Notes: generated by a model from the sequence alone, not told the origin. A stretch of DNA of 64,000 nt from Prevotella sp. MGM1 (GCF_002933775.1 NZ_BEWV01000207.1:28132-92131), one strand, 5' to 3'; counted from the stretch's first letter, positions 45,725-57,526 are shown. A program made the numbers and translations.

Positions 45725-45955
45725 TTACCTGCCAAACGCACTCTAACGAGCGTCCCGTTGCAAGACAAAGCCCAAACCACCTTTCCGTGATGAATAACTT
45801 ATAGTATTGTATATCGAAATCAATATCGCCTTAATCAATCTGGAATGAGAAAAAAACGAAATGTTAATTCCATGACTTTATTATTACAACATAAAGTTGT
45901 ATGCAACCGCAAAACAGATAGACATAATACTATCAGAATTGAAAAATAGTAAAAA

Positions 45956-46756
45956 TCAATTCACAGTCATGTGAAAACATCCTTGCTTCAGCTCATATTT
46001 TATATAACACCTGTCTTGTTCCCTGAAATCTCGCAGCACCTCGCTCAATACCCATTTTAACGTATCGTTGCGTACACGGCGACGCTCCGGCCCGTCAGGG
46101 TCTTCCACCGTCTTATATCTGTTATAACATATATCGAATGTTGTACCATAAAGATGACAACTGTTTTCCGTGGCGTTTCCGTTGCGGTTGCGCAGTCTTT
46201 GCACATCGTCACGAGTGCGGAGAACACTCGTCACAATAATTTTATGAAGCGGTATGCCTTTTATTTGCAGACTGTCGAAAAAAGCACGGCCTATATCCTG
46301 AAGCAGCACGGCCGCACGAGGTACAAGATACGGAATACTGCTGTTGAGTCTGTCCACATGATAATAAGGATTACTACCCACATATACAAGATCTTTCTTC
46401 CTATGCTCAGCCTCGTCACGATCTTTCACCGGCGACACACCGTGAGAGTTTGCCGCTTCCAGCTGTACGTCATTATTATCCGGAAACGCCTTCTGAAATG
46501 AACTTACACTGTATATGCGATGCTTTACCGGAGTGCCGTCGGCATTGAAAAAGCGAGCGCCGACTCTTTCTGACACCTGTATTCCGGCTTTTCCCTCGTC
46601 CAAAACCGCCCCGGAAACTATTTCCGTCCCGTTACCGTCCAACGGCTTCGCCACTCCCGGAAAAACACAGCGTATAACAGCCAAAAGAATAACGATGGCA
46701 AAAAAGCCTTGCAAATATCTCTGTTTGGTTATCTTCGTATTGAATATTTTCCTCAT
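45956..46756 (-). CDS. DUF5715-family, M15-peptidase-like protein
   Basis: Starting at ATG 46756 gives 266 residues with an N-terminal membrane anchor (about 14-32, FFAIVILLAVIRCVF). The C-terminal part has SVLRTRDDVQRLRNRNGNAT, SCHLYGTTFDI and a final FHMTV; the His/Asp/His set matches zinc-binding D-Ala-D-Ala peptidases (SxHxxGxxxD...H). It probably trims peptidoglycan in the periplasm. The frame is open to 46789, but the promoter at 46779 rules that out. Confidence 0.82.
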   Translation of the reverse strand: MRKIFNTKITKQRYLQGFFAIVILLAVIRCVFPGVAKPLDGNGTEIVSGAVLDEGKAGIQVSERVGARFFNADGTPVKHRIYSVSSFQKAFPDNNDVQLEAANSHGVSPVKDRDEAEHRKKDLVYVGSNPYYHVDRLNSSIPYLVPRAAVLLQDIGRAFFDSLQIKGIPLHKIIVTSVLRTRDDVQRLRNRNGNATENSCHLYGTTFDICYNRYKTVEDPDGPERRRVRNDTLKWVLSEVLRDFREQDRCYIKYELKQGCFHMTVN

Positions 46757-46778
46757 GTTCGAAAAACAAATTTCAATG

Positions 46779-46786
46779 CAAAGATA
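46779..46786 (-). promoter_or_regulatory. -7 element of the DUF5715 gene
   Basis: Minus-strand TATCTTTG, 23 bases before ATG 46756. Confidence 0.6.
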
Positions 46787-47105
46787 CACTTTTTATCCCA
46801 ATAATGCCTTACCGGACAACCATTAAGTTTACGAACATAAATGAAAATAACATCGTAAAGAGTCATTTTCATGATGCCGCATATCACTTACCTTTCAAGA
46901 TAATTACCATGTCAAGGCTTTTCTTACGGACATCCGCAATACTATACGGATATATCCCGTTCGGATTAACTGACCGATGGCCGCCCCGGCATTCGAAACC
47001 CAACAAAACCGAAAGAACATATAAACAATATTTTAATACAGAAAAGACATGTAGTATAAACAATGTTTTTTGCAGATTTTATTCGTATATTACAACGTTT
47101 TTCGC
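46787..47105. other. Intergenic stretch before phoH
   Basis: About 320 bases, no supported gene. A short inverted ATCCG/CGGAT pair occurs near 46930-46955, and the phoH -7 element lies at the end. Confidence 0.45.
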
Positions 47106-47113
47106 TAATTTTG
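47106..47113 (+). promoter_or_regulatory. phoH -7 element
   Basis: TAATTTTG, 26 bases before the TTG start at 47139. Confidence 0.65.
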
Positions 47114-47138
47114 CAACAAAATTCAAAATCATAAGAAA

Positions 47139-48122
47139 TTGATAGAGAAGCATATCGTACTTGAAGACATAGACCCCGTAACGTTCTACGGAGTCAACAA
47201 CGCTCATCTGCAAATGATAAAAGCGTTATATCCCAAACTGAGAATAGTGGCGCGCGACAATGTCATGCGCGTGCTCGGAGACGAGGAACAAATGTGCGCA
47301 TTCGAGGAAAGCACCGAGAAAATGCGCAGACACGTGCTTAAATTCAACACTCTGAATGAAGAAGACATTATAAAAATCGTCAACGGTGAACGCCCCAATG
47401 ATGAGTTTCCCGAAGGAGTCATCGTATACAACATATCCGGCAAACCGATAAAGGCCCGTGGCGAAAACCAACAAAAACTAATAGAAGCATACCACGCCAA
47501 TGATATGGTATTCGCCGTAGGCCCGGCAGGAACAGGAAAAACCTACCTCAGTATAGCACTTGCGGTAAAAGCACTTAAAGAAAAAACAATAAAAAAGATA
47601 ATCTTGAGTCGCCCTGCGGTGGAAGCCGGCGAGAAACTGGGTTTCCTGCCAGGCGACATGAAAGATAAAATAGACCCGTACCTGCAACCGCTCTACGATG
47701 CTCTCGAAGATATGATACCGGCAGCGAAACTGCAAGACATGATGGAAAAACACATCATACAGATTGCTCCACTGGCATTCATGCGCGGACGCACACTGAG
47801 CGATGCAGTGGTGATTTTGGACGAGGCTCAAAACACCACTCCCGCACAGATAAGAATGTTTATCACGCGAATGGGATGGAACACAAAAATGATCGTCACG
47901 GGAGACATGACCCAAGTTGACCTTCCGAGAGAACAGAAGAGCGGACTTGTGGAAGCTTTGAGAATACTGAACGGCATTGAAGGAATAAGCATTATAAATC
48001 TCAATCAAAAAGATATAGTGCGCCACAAGCTCGTGACACGGATTGTAAACGCATACGAGGCATTCGACAAAACAAAAATATCAAAACAACAGAATAACGA
48101 TGAAAGCATTAACAAGAACTGA
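47139..48122 (+). CDS. phoH: PhoH-family ATPase
   Basis: 327 residues with Walker A GPAGTGKT (128-135), [17 protein letters not shown], Walker [13 protein letters not shown] and sensor GDMTQVDLP. PhoH-like ATPases are linked to RNA metabolism. The frame begins with TTG (47139), since [12 protein letters not shown] directly after it is the usual start; no ATG fits. It opens a long co-directional run and overlaps purC by 23 bases. Confidence 0.93.
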   Translation: MIEKHIVLEDIDPVTFYGVNNAHLQMIKALYPKLRIVARDNVMRVLGDEEQMCAFEESTEKMRRHVLKFNTLNEEDIIKIVNGERPNDEFPEGVIVYNISGKPIKARGENQQKLIEAYHANDMVFAVGPAGTGKTYLSIALAVKALKEKTIKKIILSRPAVEAGEKLGFLPGDMKDKIDPYLQPLYDALEDMIPAAKLQDMMEKHIIQIAPLAFMRGRTLSDAVVILDEAQNTTPAQIRMFITRMGWNTKMIVTGDMTQVDLPREQKSGLVEALRILNGIEGISIINLNQKDIVRHKLVTRIVNAYEAFDKTKISKQQNNDESINKN

Positions 48123-49047
48123 TTTCAATTTTCAGGGACAGACAAGCGTGTATCACGGAAAAGTACGCGACGTGTATGACATTAACAACGACCTGATGGT
48201 CATGGTTGCCACAGACAGAATTTCAGCATTCGACGTCATTCTTCCCAAAGGCATTCCGTTCAAAGGTCAGGTGCTGAACCAGATTGCCGCAAAATTCCTC
48301 GATGCCACCAGCGACATTTGTCCAAACTGGAAACTCGCCACCCCCGACCCAATGGTAACAGTGGGTCTGAAATGCGAAGGTTTCAGAGTTGAAATGATTA
48401 TCCGTTCTATCCTTACCGGGTCGGCATGGCGCGACTATCAAAAGGGATGCAGAGAGATTTGCGGCGTGAAACTGCCTGATGGCATGAGAGAGAACCAACG
48501 CTTCCCAGAGCCGATCATCACCCCGACGACAAAAGCCGACGAAGGACATGACATGAACATATCGAAAGACGAGATAATAAAGCAAGGCATAGTAAGCGCG
48601 GAAGACTATGCCGTAATGGAAGACTACACAAGAAAACTCTTTAAGAGAGGCCAAGATATAGCTGACAAACAAGGGCTTATACTCGTAGACACAAAGTATG
48701 AGTTTGGCAAACGAGACGGAAAAGTCTATCTCATAGATGAAATACACACTCCGGATTCGAGCCGCTATTTCTATGCAGACGGATATGAGGAGAAATTTGA
48801 CAAAGGCGAGCCACAGAAGCAACTGTCAAAGGAATTTGTACGCCAATGGCTCATAGAGCATAACTTCATGAACGAACCGGGACAGACAATGCCGGAAATA
48901 ACGGACGAGTACGCCGAAAGCGTGAGCGACCGCTATATCGAACTGTTTGAACATATCACTGGAGAGAAATTCGCAAAGGCTGCGGACAGCGATGACATTG
49001 CGGCACGAATAGAAAAGAACGTAAACGAATATCTTGCCGGCAGATAA
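48100..49047 (+). CDS. purC: SAICAR synthetase
   Basis: 315 residues, the longer eukaryote-like form. [22 protein letters not shown] at the start binds ATP, and later [14 protein letters not shown] contacts substrate. It joins CAIR with aspartate in purine synthesis. The start lies inside the end of phoH but matches family N-termini ([14 protein letters not shown]). menG follows directly after its stop. Confidence 0.96.
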   Translation: MKALTRTDFNFQGQTSVYHGKVRDVYDINNDLMVMVATDRISAFDVILPKGIPFKGQVLNQIAAKFLDATSDICPNWKLATPDPMVTVGLKCEGFRVEMIIRSILTGSAWRDYQKGCREICGVKLPDGMRENQRFPEPIITPTTKADEGHDMNISKDEIIKQGIVSAEDYAVMEDYTRKLFKRGQDIADKQGLILVDTKYEFGKRDGKVYLIDEIHTPDSSRYFYADGYEEKFDKGEPQKQLSKEFVRQWLIEHNFMNEPGQTMPEITDEYAESVSDRYIELFEHITGEKFAKAADSDDIAARIEKNVNEYLAGR

Positions 49048-49782
49048 ATGTACAAGCAGGAAGAGATAAAACCATACGGACAATCGGCCGACAAAGGGGA
49101 ACAGGTAGAGTTGATGTTTGACAACATCGCCTCTACCTATGACACTCTAAACCACCGCCTGTCGTGGAACATCGACAGGTATTGGCGACGAAAAGCCATA
49201 AGCCAACTTGCACGATATGCCCCCAAATCAATACTCGACATAGCCACAGGGACCGGTGATTTTGCAATAATGCAAGCAGAAAGCCTTCCCCAATGCAAGA
49301 TAACGGGAGTCGACATAAGCAACGGCATGATGGAAATCGGACGCAGGAAAGCAGCTCGTAAAAACCTGTCGGATATTATCTCTTTCTCGAAAGAAGACTG
49401 CATGAGCCTTTCATTCGGTGACAATTCATTCGATGCGGTGACAGCGGCTTTCGGCATCCGGAACTTTGAAAACCTTGACCTTGGATTAAAAGAGATGCAC
49501 AGAGTAATGAAAAAGGGCGGTCATCTGTCCATCATAGAACTGACATCACCTGTCAGATTCCCGATGAAACAGTTGTTCAGAATTTATTCTCACACATTTC
49601 TACCGGCATACGGACACATGATTTCAAAAGATCCGGCCGCTTACAACTATCTGATAAAAACGATAGAGGCTTTCCCGCAAGGGGAGAAAATGATTGAAAT
49701 ATTGAAGAATGCCGGCTTCAGAGCCCCAGGTTTCAAACGTCTCACATTCGGCATCTGCACCTTATATTTCGCAACAAAATAA
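49048..49782 (+). CDS. menG: Demethylmenaquinone methyltransferase
   Basis: 244 residues. The SAM-binding fold shows [30 protein letters not shown], and [20 protein letters not shown], the UbiE/MenG pattern. It makes the final methylation of menaquinone; Bacteroidota use menaquinone, so menG is preferred over ubiE. It starts on the base after the purC stop. Confidence 0.95.
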   Translation: MYKQEEIKPYGQSADKGEQVELMFDNIASTYDTLNHRLSWNIDRYWRRKAISQLARYAPKSILDIATGTGDFAIMQAESLPQCKITGVDISNGMMEIGRRKAARKNLSDIISFSKEDCMSLSFGDNSFDAVTAAFGIRNFENLDLGLKEMHRVMKKGGHLSIIELTSPVRFPMKQLFRIYSHTFLPAYGHMISKDPAAYNYLIKTIEAFPQGEKMIEILKNAGFRAPGFKRLTFGICTLYFATK

Positions 49783-49797
49783 AACAAACACACCCCT

Positions 49798-50544
49798 ATG
49801 GACATATACGGTTTAATCGGCTACCCGCTTCTACATTCGTTCTCGATAAGCTACTTCAACCAAAAATTTGAAGACGAGGGAATAAACGCCCGATACGAGA
49901 ACTTTGAAATTCAGTCAATAGAATCGCTGATGGAAATTATCGATTCAACCCCAAACCTGCGGGGACTTAATGTCACTATTCCATATAAGGAAAAAGTAAT
50001 ATCGTATCTTGACGCACTGAGTCCCGAAGCAAGAGCCATCGGAGCCGTAAATGTGATTAGGGTGATACATGAAAACAATAAGGTAACGCTGAAAGGATAT
50101 AATTCCGATGTGATAGGATTTACACAAAGCATTGAGCCTATGTTAGAAAAATATCACAAGAAAGCATTGATTCTCGGCACAGGAGGCGCATCGAAAGCCA
50201 TCGATTACGGCCTCAAATCTTTAGGTCTCGAAACTGTCTTCGTCAGCAGATACAAACGTCCCGGAACTATACAGTATACAGATGTGACACCGGAAGTGAT
50301 AAAAGAATACAACGTGATTGTGAACTGCACGCCGTGCGGGATGTATCCACACTCCGACGAGTGTCCGCAACTGCCATACGAGGCAATGGATAATCACACG
50401 ATTCTCTACGATCTTATATACAATCCGGACGAGACGCTATTCATGAAAAATGGCATAGAATATGGCGCCAATGTTAAAAACGGACTTGAGATGCTGTTGT
50501 TACAAGCATTCGCAAGTTGGGAGTTTTGGAACAACAAAGATTGA
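49798..50544 (+). CDS. aroE: Shikimate dehydrogenase
   Basis: 248 residues. YGLIGYPLLHSFSISYFNQK binds shikimate, GLNVTIPYKEKVI holds the catalytic Lys, LILGTGGASKAI is the NADP loop. It makes shikimate in the aromatic amino acid pathway. It follows menG by 15 bases. Confidence 0.95.
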   Translation: MDIYGLIGYPLLHSFSISYFNQKFEDEGINARYENFEIQSIESLMEIIDSTPNLRGLNVTIPYKEKVISYLDALSPEARAIGAVNVIRVIHENNKVTLKGYNSDVIGFTQSIEPMLEKYHKKALILGTGGASKAIDYGLKSLGLETVFVSRYKRPGTIQYTDVTPEVIKEYNVIVNCTPCGMYPHSDECPQLPYEAMDNHTILYDLIYNPDETLFMKNGIEYGANVKNGLEMLLLQAFASWEFWNNKD

Positions 50545-50582
50545 AAGCACCGAAATAAACACTATTAATATCAAAAATATTT

Positions 50583-51752
50583 ATGGACAAGAATAACCGA
50601 TATATGATGCGCGGTGTAAGCGCAGCCAAAGAAGATGTGCATAATGCCATTAAGAATATTGACAAAGGAATCTTTCCGCAGGCATTCTGCAAGATAATCC
50701 CCGACATTTTGGGCGGAGACCCCGAGTATTGTAATATCATGCACGCAGACGGGGCAGGCACCAAATCGGCTCTGGCATACATGTATTGGAAAGAGACAGG
50801 TGATTTAAGCGTATGGAAAGGAATAGCGCAAGACGCATTGATAATGAACACAGATGATTTGCTTTGCGTAGGAGCGGTGGACAATATCCTTGTTTCAAGC
50901 ACGATCGGACGTAATAAAATGCTTGTTCCGGGCGAAGTAATATCGGCTATAATAAACGGTACCGACGAACTTCTTGCGCAAATGCGTGAAATGGGAATAG
51001 GCATATACGCCACCGGCGGCGAGACAGCCGATGTGGGAGACCTTGTGCGTACGATTATCGTTGACTCTACCGTGACATGCCGAATGAAAAGAAGTGATGT
51101 TATCGACAATGCCAACATCAAACCGGGAGACATCATCGTTGGTCTTTCTTCGTCAGGCAAGGCGTCTTATGAGCAGCAATACAACGGAGGAATGGGAAGC
51201 AACGGGCTTACAAGCGCACGTCACGATGTGTTCTCCAAATACCTTGCCGAGAAATATCCGGAAAGCTATGACCATGCAGTCCCTGATGAACTTGTATATA
51301 GCGGAAACTACAGTTTGGAGCAGGCTGTGGATGGTACGGATGTCAATGCCGGTAAACTTGTACTCTCCCCCACCCGTACTTATGCTCCTGTGATAAAGAA
51401 AATCCTGGATGCTCACCGAAAAGACATACACGGAATGGTGCATTGTACCGGCGGCGCACAGACCAAAGTGCTACATTTCGTCGGAGACAACTGCAAGGTG
51501 ATAAAAGACAATATGTTCCCTGTCCCCCCACTTTTCAAAATCATCAGCGAAGAGAGCGGTACCGACTGGAAAGAAATGTACAAGGTGTTCAACATGGGGC
51601 ACCGCATGGAAATATACGTAAACCCGGAACTTGCCGACTCTATAATTGAAATAAGCAAAAGTTTCAATATTGACGCTCAGATAGTCGGACGTGTAGAAGA
51701 AGGAAAGAAAAGCCTGACAATAAAATCTGAATACGGAGTGTTTGAGTATTAA
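50583..51752 (+). CDS. purM: Phosphoribosylformylglycinamidine cyclo-ligase (AIR synthetase)
   Basis: 389 residues, longer than the ~345 of E. coli PurM. HADGAGTKSALAYMYWKETG and DDLLCVGAVDNILVSSTIG form the ATP/substrate site, and GGETADVGDLVRTIIVD follows. Later VGLSSSGKASYEQQYNGGMG and HCTGGAQTKVLHF. It makes AIR in purine synthesis. The extra length is typical of the Bacteroidota form. Confidence 0.9.
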   Translation: MDKNNRYMMRGVSAAKEDVHNAIKNIDKGIFPQAFCKIIPDILGGDPEYCNIMHADGAGTKSALAYMYWKETGDLSVWKGIAQDALIMNTDDLLCVGAVDNILVSSTIGRNKMLVPGEVISAIINGTDELLAQMREMGIGIYATGGETADVGDLVRTIIVDSTVTCRMKRSDVIDNANIKPGDIIVGLSSSGKASYEQQYNGGMGSNGLTSARHDVFSKYLAEKYPESYDHAVPDELVYSGNYSLEQAVDGTDVNAGKLVLSPTRTYAPVIKKILDAHRKDIHGMVHCTGGAQTKVLHFVGDNCKVIKDNMFPVPPLFKIISEESGTDWKEMYKVFNMGHRMEIYVNPELADSIIEISKSFNIDAQIVGRVEEGKKSLTIKSEYGVFEY

Positions 51753-51843
51753 AAGAAATACGAAACCCAGGAATTTGAGAAAACAATAAAGTTTTTTCGA
51801 GAAAATCCGGCATTGCTTGAAAAAAAGAAACAACAGACAATTA

Positions 51844-52956
51844 ATGATAGACAACAACAATATACTCGAAAAACTTGACGGTCTTGTGAGCCGTTATGAG
51901 GAAGTAGGGACGTTGATTACAGACCCAAGCGTAATCGCAGATCAGGAACGTTACGTAAAACTAACCCGCGAATACAAGGACCTCGGCGACATTATGGATG
52001 CCCGCAAACGTTATATTAACTGCATCAACGGTATTACGGAAGCAAAAGATATTCTTTCGAATGAAAATGATCCTGAAATGAAAGAGATGGCCCGCGAGGA
52101 ACTGGCCATTAACGAAAAACTGATGCCTAAGATTGAAGAAGAGATTAAGTTTGCACTCATCCCCAAAGACCCGGAAGACGCAAAGAATGTACAAATGGAA
52201 ATAAGAGCCGGAACCGGCGGAGACGAAGCCGCCCTGTTTGCCGGCGACCTGTTCCAAATGTATAAAAAGTATTGCGACTCCAAAGGCTGGAGCCTATCGA
52301 TAACCAGTGCAAGCGAAGGAGCTGTAGGAGGATTTAAGGAAATTGATTTTGCCGTAAGCGGAGATTGCGTGTATGGAGTATTGAAATATGAATCGGGAGT
52401 ACACCGCGTGCAACGTGTACCGGCAACCGAGACACAAGGACGCATGCACACAAGTGCGGCAACAGTGGCCGTACTTCCTGAAGCCGACAAATTCGAGGTA
52501 AACATAAATGAAGGAGACATCAAATGGGATACGTTCAGAAGTTCGGGAGCCGGAGGACAGAACGTAAACAAAGTAGAATCAGGCGTGCGCCTGCGTTATC
52601 CCTGGAAAAACCCCAATACCGGAGAGACGGAAGAGATACTTATTGAATGTACAGAAACACGAGACCAACCAAAGAATAAAGAAAGAGCTTTGTCACGTTT
52701 GCGCACATTCATATACGACAGGGAACATCAGAAATATGTCGATGACATTGCCAACAGACGCAAAACACTTGTATCTACGGGAGACCGCAGCGCAAAAATT
52801 CGAACATATAATTTCCCGCAAGGACGTGTTACGGATCATCGCATAGGATTTACCACCCACGACTTGCAAGGCTTCATGGGTGGAGACATACAAGCTATGA
52901 TTGACGCCCTTACCGTAGCAGAAAATGCAGAACGTATGAAAGAAGCCGAGCTGTAA
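51844..52956 (+). CDS. prfA: Peptide chain release factor 1
   Basis: 370 residues from ATG 51844 (the frame is open to 51817). GGQ motif in RSSGAGGQNVNKVES, and PATETQGRMHTSAA earlier carries the PxT codon-reading tripeptide as PAT, so it reads UAA and UAG. It ends translation. It sits between purM and pyrF. Confidence 0.96.
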   Translation: MIDNNNILEKLDGLVSRYEEVGTLITDPSVIADQERYVKLTREYKDLGDIMDARKRYINCINGITEAKDILSNENDPEMKEMAREELAINEKLMPKIEEEIKFALIPKDPEDAKNVQMEIRAGTGGDEAALFAGDLFQMYKKYCDSKGWSLSITSASEGAVGGFKEIDFAVSGDCVYGVLKYESGVHRVQRVPATETQGRMHTSAATVAVLPEADKFEVNINEGDIKWDTFRSSGAGGQNVNKVESGVRLRYPWKNPNTGETEEILIECTETRDQPKNKERALSRLRTFIYDREHQKYVDDIANRRKTLVSTGDRSAKIRTYNFPQGRVTDHRIGFTTHDLQGFMGGDIQAMIDALTVAENAERMKEAEL

Positions 52957-53013
52957 TAATAAATCGGCAAGTGTTACGATAATCTTTCCATTATTAAATA
53001 AAGACAAATAATA

Positions 53014-53838
53014 ATGAACAGACAAGAATTAATAGAACAAATCAGATTAAAGAAAAGTTTTCTGTGTGTCGGATTAGATACCGATACAAAAAAAATCCCG
53101 CCGCATCTGCTAAAAGATGAAGATCCTATATTCGCATTCAATAAAGCAATAATAGACGCGACATCACCATATTGTGTGTCGTATAAACCCAACTTGGCTT
53201 TTTATGAAGCGTTCGGCGTTAAAGGTATGGTTTCATTTGAGAAAACAATAAAATATCTCAAAGAGAACTATCCCAAACATTTTATCATCGCAGATGCCAA
53301 GCGCGGAGACATCGGAAACACATCGGATATGTATGCCCGCACATTTTTTGAAGAATATGACATTGACGCTTTGACCGTCGCCCCTTATATGGGAGAAGAC
53401 TGTGTCACCCCTTTCTTAAAATATGAAAACAAGTGGGTAATACTTTTAGCACTTACAAGCAACAAAGGCAGTCACGATTTCCAGCTTATGGAAGATAAAA
53501 ACGGACAGAGACTGTTTGAAAAAGTACTTCAAAAAAGCCAAAATTGGGGAAATGACGAGAATATGATGTTCGTAGTAGGAGCCACCCAAGGCGAGATGTT
53601 CAGAGACATAAGAAAAATTGCCCCCAATCATTTCCTTCTTGTCCCAGGTGTAGGAGCTCAAGGAGGAAGTTTGCAAGAAGTTTGCAAATACGGTATGAAT
53701 AAAGATTGCGGGCTTCTTGTAAACAGCAGCCGCGGAATAATATATGCTTCCACAGGAGAGGATTTTGCAGAAATTGCCGCCCAAAAAGCAAAGGAACTGC
53801 AAAAAGAAATGGAAGCCGAATTAGCATGTAATGAATGA
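53014..53838 (+). CDS. pyrF: Orotidine 5'-phosphate decarboxylase
   Basis: 274 residues of the type 2 family. [17 protein letters not shown] starts the barrel, [17 protein letters not shown] holds the catalytic Lys/Asp, [17 protein letters not shown] and [11 protein letters not shown] bind phosphate. It makes UMP. Its end overlaps the HD gene by eight bases. Confidence 0.95.
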   Translation: MNRQELIEQIRLKKSFLCVGLDTDTKKIPPHLLKDEDPIFAFNKAIIDATSPYCVSYKPNLAFYEAFGVKGMVSFEKTIKYLKENYPKHFIIADAKRGDIGNTSDMYARTFFEEYDIDALTVAPYMGEDCVTPFLKYENKWVILLALTSNKGSHDFQLMEDKNGQRLFEKVLQKSQNWGNDENMMFVVGATQGEMFRDIRKIAPNHFLLVPGVGAQGGSLQEVCKYGMNKDCGLLVNSSRGIIYASTGEDFAEIAAQKAKELQKEMEAELACNE

Positions 53839-55051
53839 AGCTAAAATTATAAACGATCCGGTTTTCGGATTTATAAAAATCCCAACCGGTTTATTGCTTG
53901 ACATCGTCAAACATCCGCTTATGCAACGATTGACACGCATAAACCAGTTGGGATTGGCTTCTGTTGTATATCCAGGCGCACAACATACACGATTTCTGCA
54001 TTCATTGGGAGCTTTTCACCTCATGAGTGAAGCTATACTTTCACTACAACAAAAAGGTAACTTTATTTTTGATAGTGAGGCAGAGGCAGTCGAAGCGGCC
54101 ATACTTATGCATGATATAGGGCACGGACCGTTCAGTCATGTACTTGAACACACACTCATAAAAGACATTTCCCATGAAGAAATATCGCTGCTTATGATGG
54201 AGCAGATAAACAAGGAACTCGGCGGTCATCTTAATCTTGCCATGAAAATTTTTAAAGATGAATACCCCAAGAAGTTCCTTCATCAGCTCATAAGCAGTCA
54301 ACTTGACATGGATAGACTTGATTATTTACGCAGAGATTCTTTCTATACAGGAGTTACAGAGGGTAATATCGGAAGCGCGCGAATAATAAAGATGCTCAAT
54401 GTCCACGACGACCAATTGGTTGCCGACTCAAAAGGAATATATTCCATAGAGAATTATCTCACATCACGACGGTTGATGTACTGGCAAGTATATCTACATA
54501 AGACAGCCGTAGCTTATGAAAAAGTTCTGATCAACGCACTAACACGAGCTAAACATCTGGTAAATGAAGGCCACAAACTATTCGCGACTCCTGCATTATC
54601 CTATTTTCTGAATAATGATGTAAACCGTGCTTGGTTCTATGAGCACGATGAAGCCTTAAAGATGTACGAATGTCTTGACGACAATGATATTTGGAGTTCT
54701 CTGAAAGTATGGGCAAATCATGACGACAAGATATTATCGACTTTATCATGTGACATGATTAACAGAAACATTTTCAAGGTTGAGGTTTACGACGAACCAA
54801 TATCTGAAAACCGAATTTCAGAAATAAGACACGGTATTGCAAAAAAGTTTGCCATCGAAGAAAAAGACACGAGCTACATGATAAGCGTCAACACCATTCA
54901 AAAAGACATGTATGACACAAACGATGACAAGATAACCATTCTATATAAAGATGGAACAACAAAGGATATTTCAAAGGCTTCTGAAATACTTAATATGCAA
55001 CTGCTTTCTAAAAAAATAAGAAAATATTATCTCTGTTATCAACGCATATAA
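53831..55051 (+). CDS. HD-domain phosphohydrolase (dNTPase-like)
   Basis: 406 residues. The HD metal set is [29 protein letters not shown] and [11 protein letters not shown], the pattern of SAMHD1/dGTPase-like enzymes. It likely hydrolyses dNTPs or related nucleotides in the cytoplasm. It overlaps pyrF and precedes lpxD, with a separate -7 element after it, so it closes the nucleotide-linked part of the run. Confidence 0.85.
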   Translation: MNEAKIINDPVFGFIKIPTGLLLDIVKHPLMQRLTRINQLGLASVVYPGAQHTRFLHSLGAFHLMSEAILSLQQKGNFIFDSEAEAVEAAILMHDIGHGPFSHVLEHTLIKDISHEEISLLMMEQINKELGGHLNLAMKIFKDEYPKKFLHQLISSQLDMDRLDYLRRDSFYTGVTEGNIGSARIIKMLNVHDDQLVADSKGIYSIENYLTSRRLMYWQVYLHKTAVAYEKVLINALTRAKHLVNEGHKLFATPALSYFLNNDVNRAWFYEHDEALKMYECLDDNDIWSSLKVWANHDDKILSTLSCDMINRNIFKVEVYDEPISENRISEIRHGIAKKFAIEEKDTSYMISVNTIQKDMYDTNDDKITILYKDGTTKDISKASEILNMQLLSKKIRKYYLCYQRI

Positions 55052-55062
55052 ATAAAATTTGT

Positions 55063-55070
55063 TATATTTG
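55063..55070 (+). promoter_or_regulatory. lpxD -7 element
   Basis: TATATTTG, 30 bases before the lpxD ATG; a likely internal promoter for the lipid A genes. Confidence 0.6.
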
Positions 55071-55099
55071 CATATTAATAGAAAATAAATTAACTGCAA

Positions 55100-56131
55100 A
55101 TGGAATTTACAGCAAAACAAATTGCCGATTTTATCGGTGGTAAAGTTGAAGGAGATGCAAATGCCACAGTTCACACCTTTGCGAAAATAGAAGAAGGAAA
55201 AGCAGGAGCAATATCTTTTCTTTCGAATCCCAAATATACACAATATATTTATGACAGCGAGTCGAGCATAATTCTCATCAACGAGGATGTTGAATTAAAC
55301 AAGCCGGTAGCGGCAACTCTCATCAGAGTAAAAAATGCTTATGAATGCGTTGCTAAATTATTACAACTTTACGAATCAAGCAAACCAAGAAAAAAGGGGA
55401 TAAATCCCCTCGCTTCAATCGCCCCTACCGCAATAATCGGAAAAGATGCCTATATCGGAGCATTTGCCGTGATAGGAGATAACGCAGTGATTGGAGATAA
55501 CAGCATGATTTATCCCAACACAGTGATTGGAGAGAATGTAAAGATTGGAAACAACACAAAAATATATCCGAACGTAACAATCTATGAGAATTGTAAATTG
55601 GGAAACAACGTTACCGTTCATTCCGGAACAGTAATAGGAGCAGACGGTTTTGGATTTGCCCCCAACACTGACGGATATAACAAAATACCGCAAATCGGTA
55701 TTGTAACAATTGAAGACGATGTTGAAATTGGAGCCAATACATGTATCGATCGCTCCACTATGGGAAGTACCGTAATACATAAAGGTGTGAAATTGGATAA
55801 TCTTATCCAAGTAGCCCATAATGTTGAGATTGGCGAAAATACCGTAATGTCCGCTCAAGTCGGCATTGCCGGAAGTACAAAAGTAGGCTCGTGGTGCATG
55901 TTTGGCGGACAAGTGGGATTGGCCGGACATATCAATATCGGAGACAAGACTTTCCTTGGTGCACAATCCGGAGTTCCTGGAAATATCAAAGGTAATCAAA
56001 CACTTATAGGCACTCCACCGATGGAGCCTAAAGCTTATTTTAAATCACAAGCTATATTCCGCAAGTTACCTGAACTTTACAAACAGATTAACGAACTACA
56101 AAAACAAATTGAAGAATTAAAGAATAAATAA
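55100..56131 (+). CDS. lpxD: UDP-3-O-acylglucosamine N-acyltransferase
   Basis: 343 residues. N-terminal domain ([17 protein letters not shown]), then a left-handed hexapeptide beta-helix (repeats such as [15 protein letters not shown]) with a catalytic His in the VAHNVEIG block, and a C-terminal coiled helix ([17 protein letters not shown]). It adds the second acyl chain in lipid A assembly. Confidence 0.96.
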   Translation: MEFTAKQIADFIGGKVEGDANATVHTFAKIEEGKAGAISFLSNPKYTQYIYDSESSIILINEDVELNKPVAATLIRVKNAYECVAKLLQLYESSKPRKKGINPLASIAPTAIIGKDAYIGAFAVIGDNAVIGDNSMIYPNTVIGENVKIGNNTKIYPNVTIYENCKLGNNVTVHSGTVIGADGFGFAPNTDGYNKIPQIGIVTIEDDVEIGANTCIDRSTMGSTVIHKGVKLDNLIQVAHNVEIGENTVMSAQVGIAGSTKVGSWCMFGGQVGLAGHINIGDKTFLGAQSGVPGNIKGNQTLIGTPPMEPKAYFKSQAIFRKLPELYKQINELQKQIEELKNK

Positions 56132-56140
56132 TTTTATTTT

Positions 56141-57526
56141 ATGATGAAGCAAAAAACACTAAAAGGAAGTTTTTCACTTTGTGGAAAAGGATTACATACA
56201 GGATTAAGTCTTACCATCACATTTAACCCTGCACCGGAAAACACCGGCTATAAGATACAACGAATCGACCTGGAAGGAATGCCGATAATAGATGCCATTG
56301 CAGAAAATGTAATTGATACACAGCGTGGAACCGTTATCGGAAAAGGAGATGCCAAAGTCTCAACCATAGAACATGGACTGGCGGCTTTATATGCATTAGG
56401 CATTGACAACTGTCTAATTCAAGTAAACGGCCCTGAATTTCCAATCTTAGATGGAAGTGCAAGCAAATATATAGAAAAAATAAATGAAATCGGGACAGAA
56501 GAGCAAAATGCTCCCAAAGATTGGTATATAATACGCAAAAAGATTGAGGTAAAAGATGAAGAAACCGGTTCATGTATAACAATTTTGCCTGATGATGAGT
56601 TTAGTCTTACGACAATGTGCTCGTTTAACTCTAAATTCATTAACAGCCAATTCGCCTCTCTTGACAAGATAGAGAACTTCACAACAGAAATTGCACCTGC
56701 ACGCACTTTTGTTTTTGTACGTGATATTGAACCTTTACTCAAAGCCAACCTAATAAAGGGAGGGGATTTGGATAACGCCATTGTAATATACGAAAAACAA
56801 ATATCGCAAGAGCAATTGGACAAATTGGCCGATATGATTCAAGCAAGACACCATGATGCCGAAGAGCTCGGATATATCCAAAACAAGCCTTTGGTTTGGG
56901 AAAATGAATGCACTCGGCACAAACTACTCGACATTGTCGGTGATTTGGCTCTTATTGGTAAACCTATAAAAGGACGCATTATTGCCACACGCCCTGGACA
57001 TACCATAAACAATAAGTTTGCCCGCCAAATGAGAAAGGAGATACGCAAGCATGAAGTTCAGGCACCTATATACGATCCAAACGAAGAGCCTGTAATGGAT
57101 GTTAACAGGATACGCGAACTTCTTCCCCACCGCTACCCGATGCAATTGGTAGATAAAGTTATTTCCCTGGGTGCGACAAATATTGTCGGTGTAAAAAACA
57201 TTACAAGCAATGAACCGTTCTTCCAAGGACATTTCCCGCAAGAGCCGGTAATGCCAGGGGTATTGCAAGTGGAAGCGATGGCACAATGTGGCGGTCTGCT
57301 CGTACTTAACACTGTTGAGGAGCCGGAGCGATGGTCTACTTATTTCATGAAAATAGATAGTGTCAAGTTCCGTCAGAAAGTCGTACCCGGCGATACTTTG
57401 TTATTTAAAGTTGAATTGCTGGCACCGGTTCGTCATGGAATATCCTCAATGAAAGGTTATGTATTCGTTGGAGACCATATTGTTTCTGAAGCGACATTCA
57501 CTGCCCAAATAGTAAAAAACAAATAA
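56141..57526 (+). CDS. lpxC-fabZ: Bifunctional LpxC deacetylase / FabZ dehydratase
   Basis: 461 residues. LpxC part (1 to ~305) has the metal ligands in STIEHGLAALYALG and RHKLLDIVGDLALIGKPIKG and an RHHDAEELG segment. FabZ part (from ~318) shows LLPHRYPMQLVDKV and HFPQEPVMPGVLQVEAMAQ with the catalytic His and Glu. LpxC commits to lipid A and FabZ dehydrates acyl-ACP. The fusion is a known feature of Bacteroidota and ties the two pathways together. Confidence 0.97.
   Translation: MMKQKTLKGSFSLCGKGLHTGLSLTITFNPAPENTGYKIQRIDLEGMPIIDAIAENVIDTQRGTVIGKGDAKVSTIEHGLAALYALGIDNCLIQVNGPEFPILDGSASKYIEKINEIGTEEQNAPKDWYIIRKKIEVKDEETGSCITILPDDEFSLTTMCSFNSKFINSQFASLDKIENFTTEIAPARTFVFVRDIEPLLKANLIKGGDLDNAIVIYEKQISQEQLDKLADMIQARHHDAEELGYIQNKPLVWENECTRHKLLDIVGDLALIGKPIKGRIIATRPGHTINNKFARQMRKEIRKHEVQAPIYDPNEEPVMDVNRIRELLPHRYPMQLVDKVISLGATNIVGVKNITSNEPFFQGHFPQEPVMPGVLQVEAMAQCGGLLVLNTVEEPERWSTYFMKIDSVKFRQKVVPGDTLLFKVELLAPVRHGISSMKGYVFVGDHIVSEATFTAQIVKNK

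Larger units (their letters stand above)
45282..45955. other. Intergenic stretch with two inverted repeats
   Basis: No gene is supported in these 674 bases. It holds a terminator-like hairpin after hppA and a second, longer imperfect inverted repeat (45648-45724). Confidence 0.5.

Noticed and set aside
45282..45955. Missed gene in the 674-base gap
   Set aside because: All frames are short and broken; only inverted repeats stand out.
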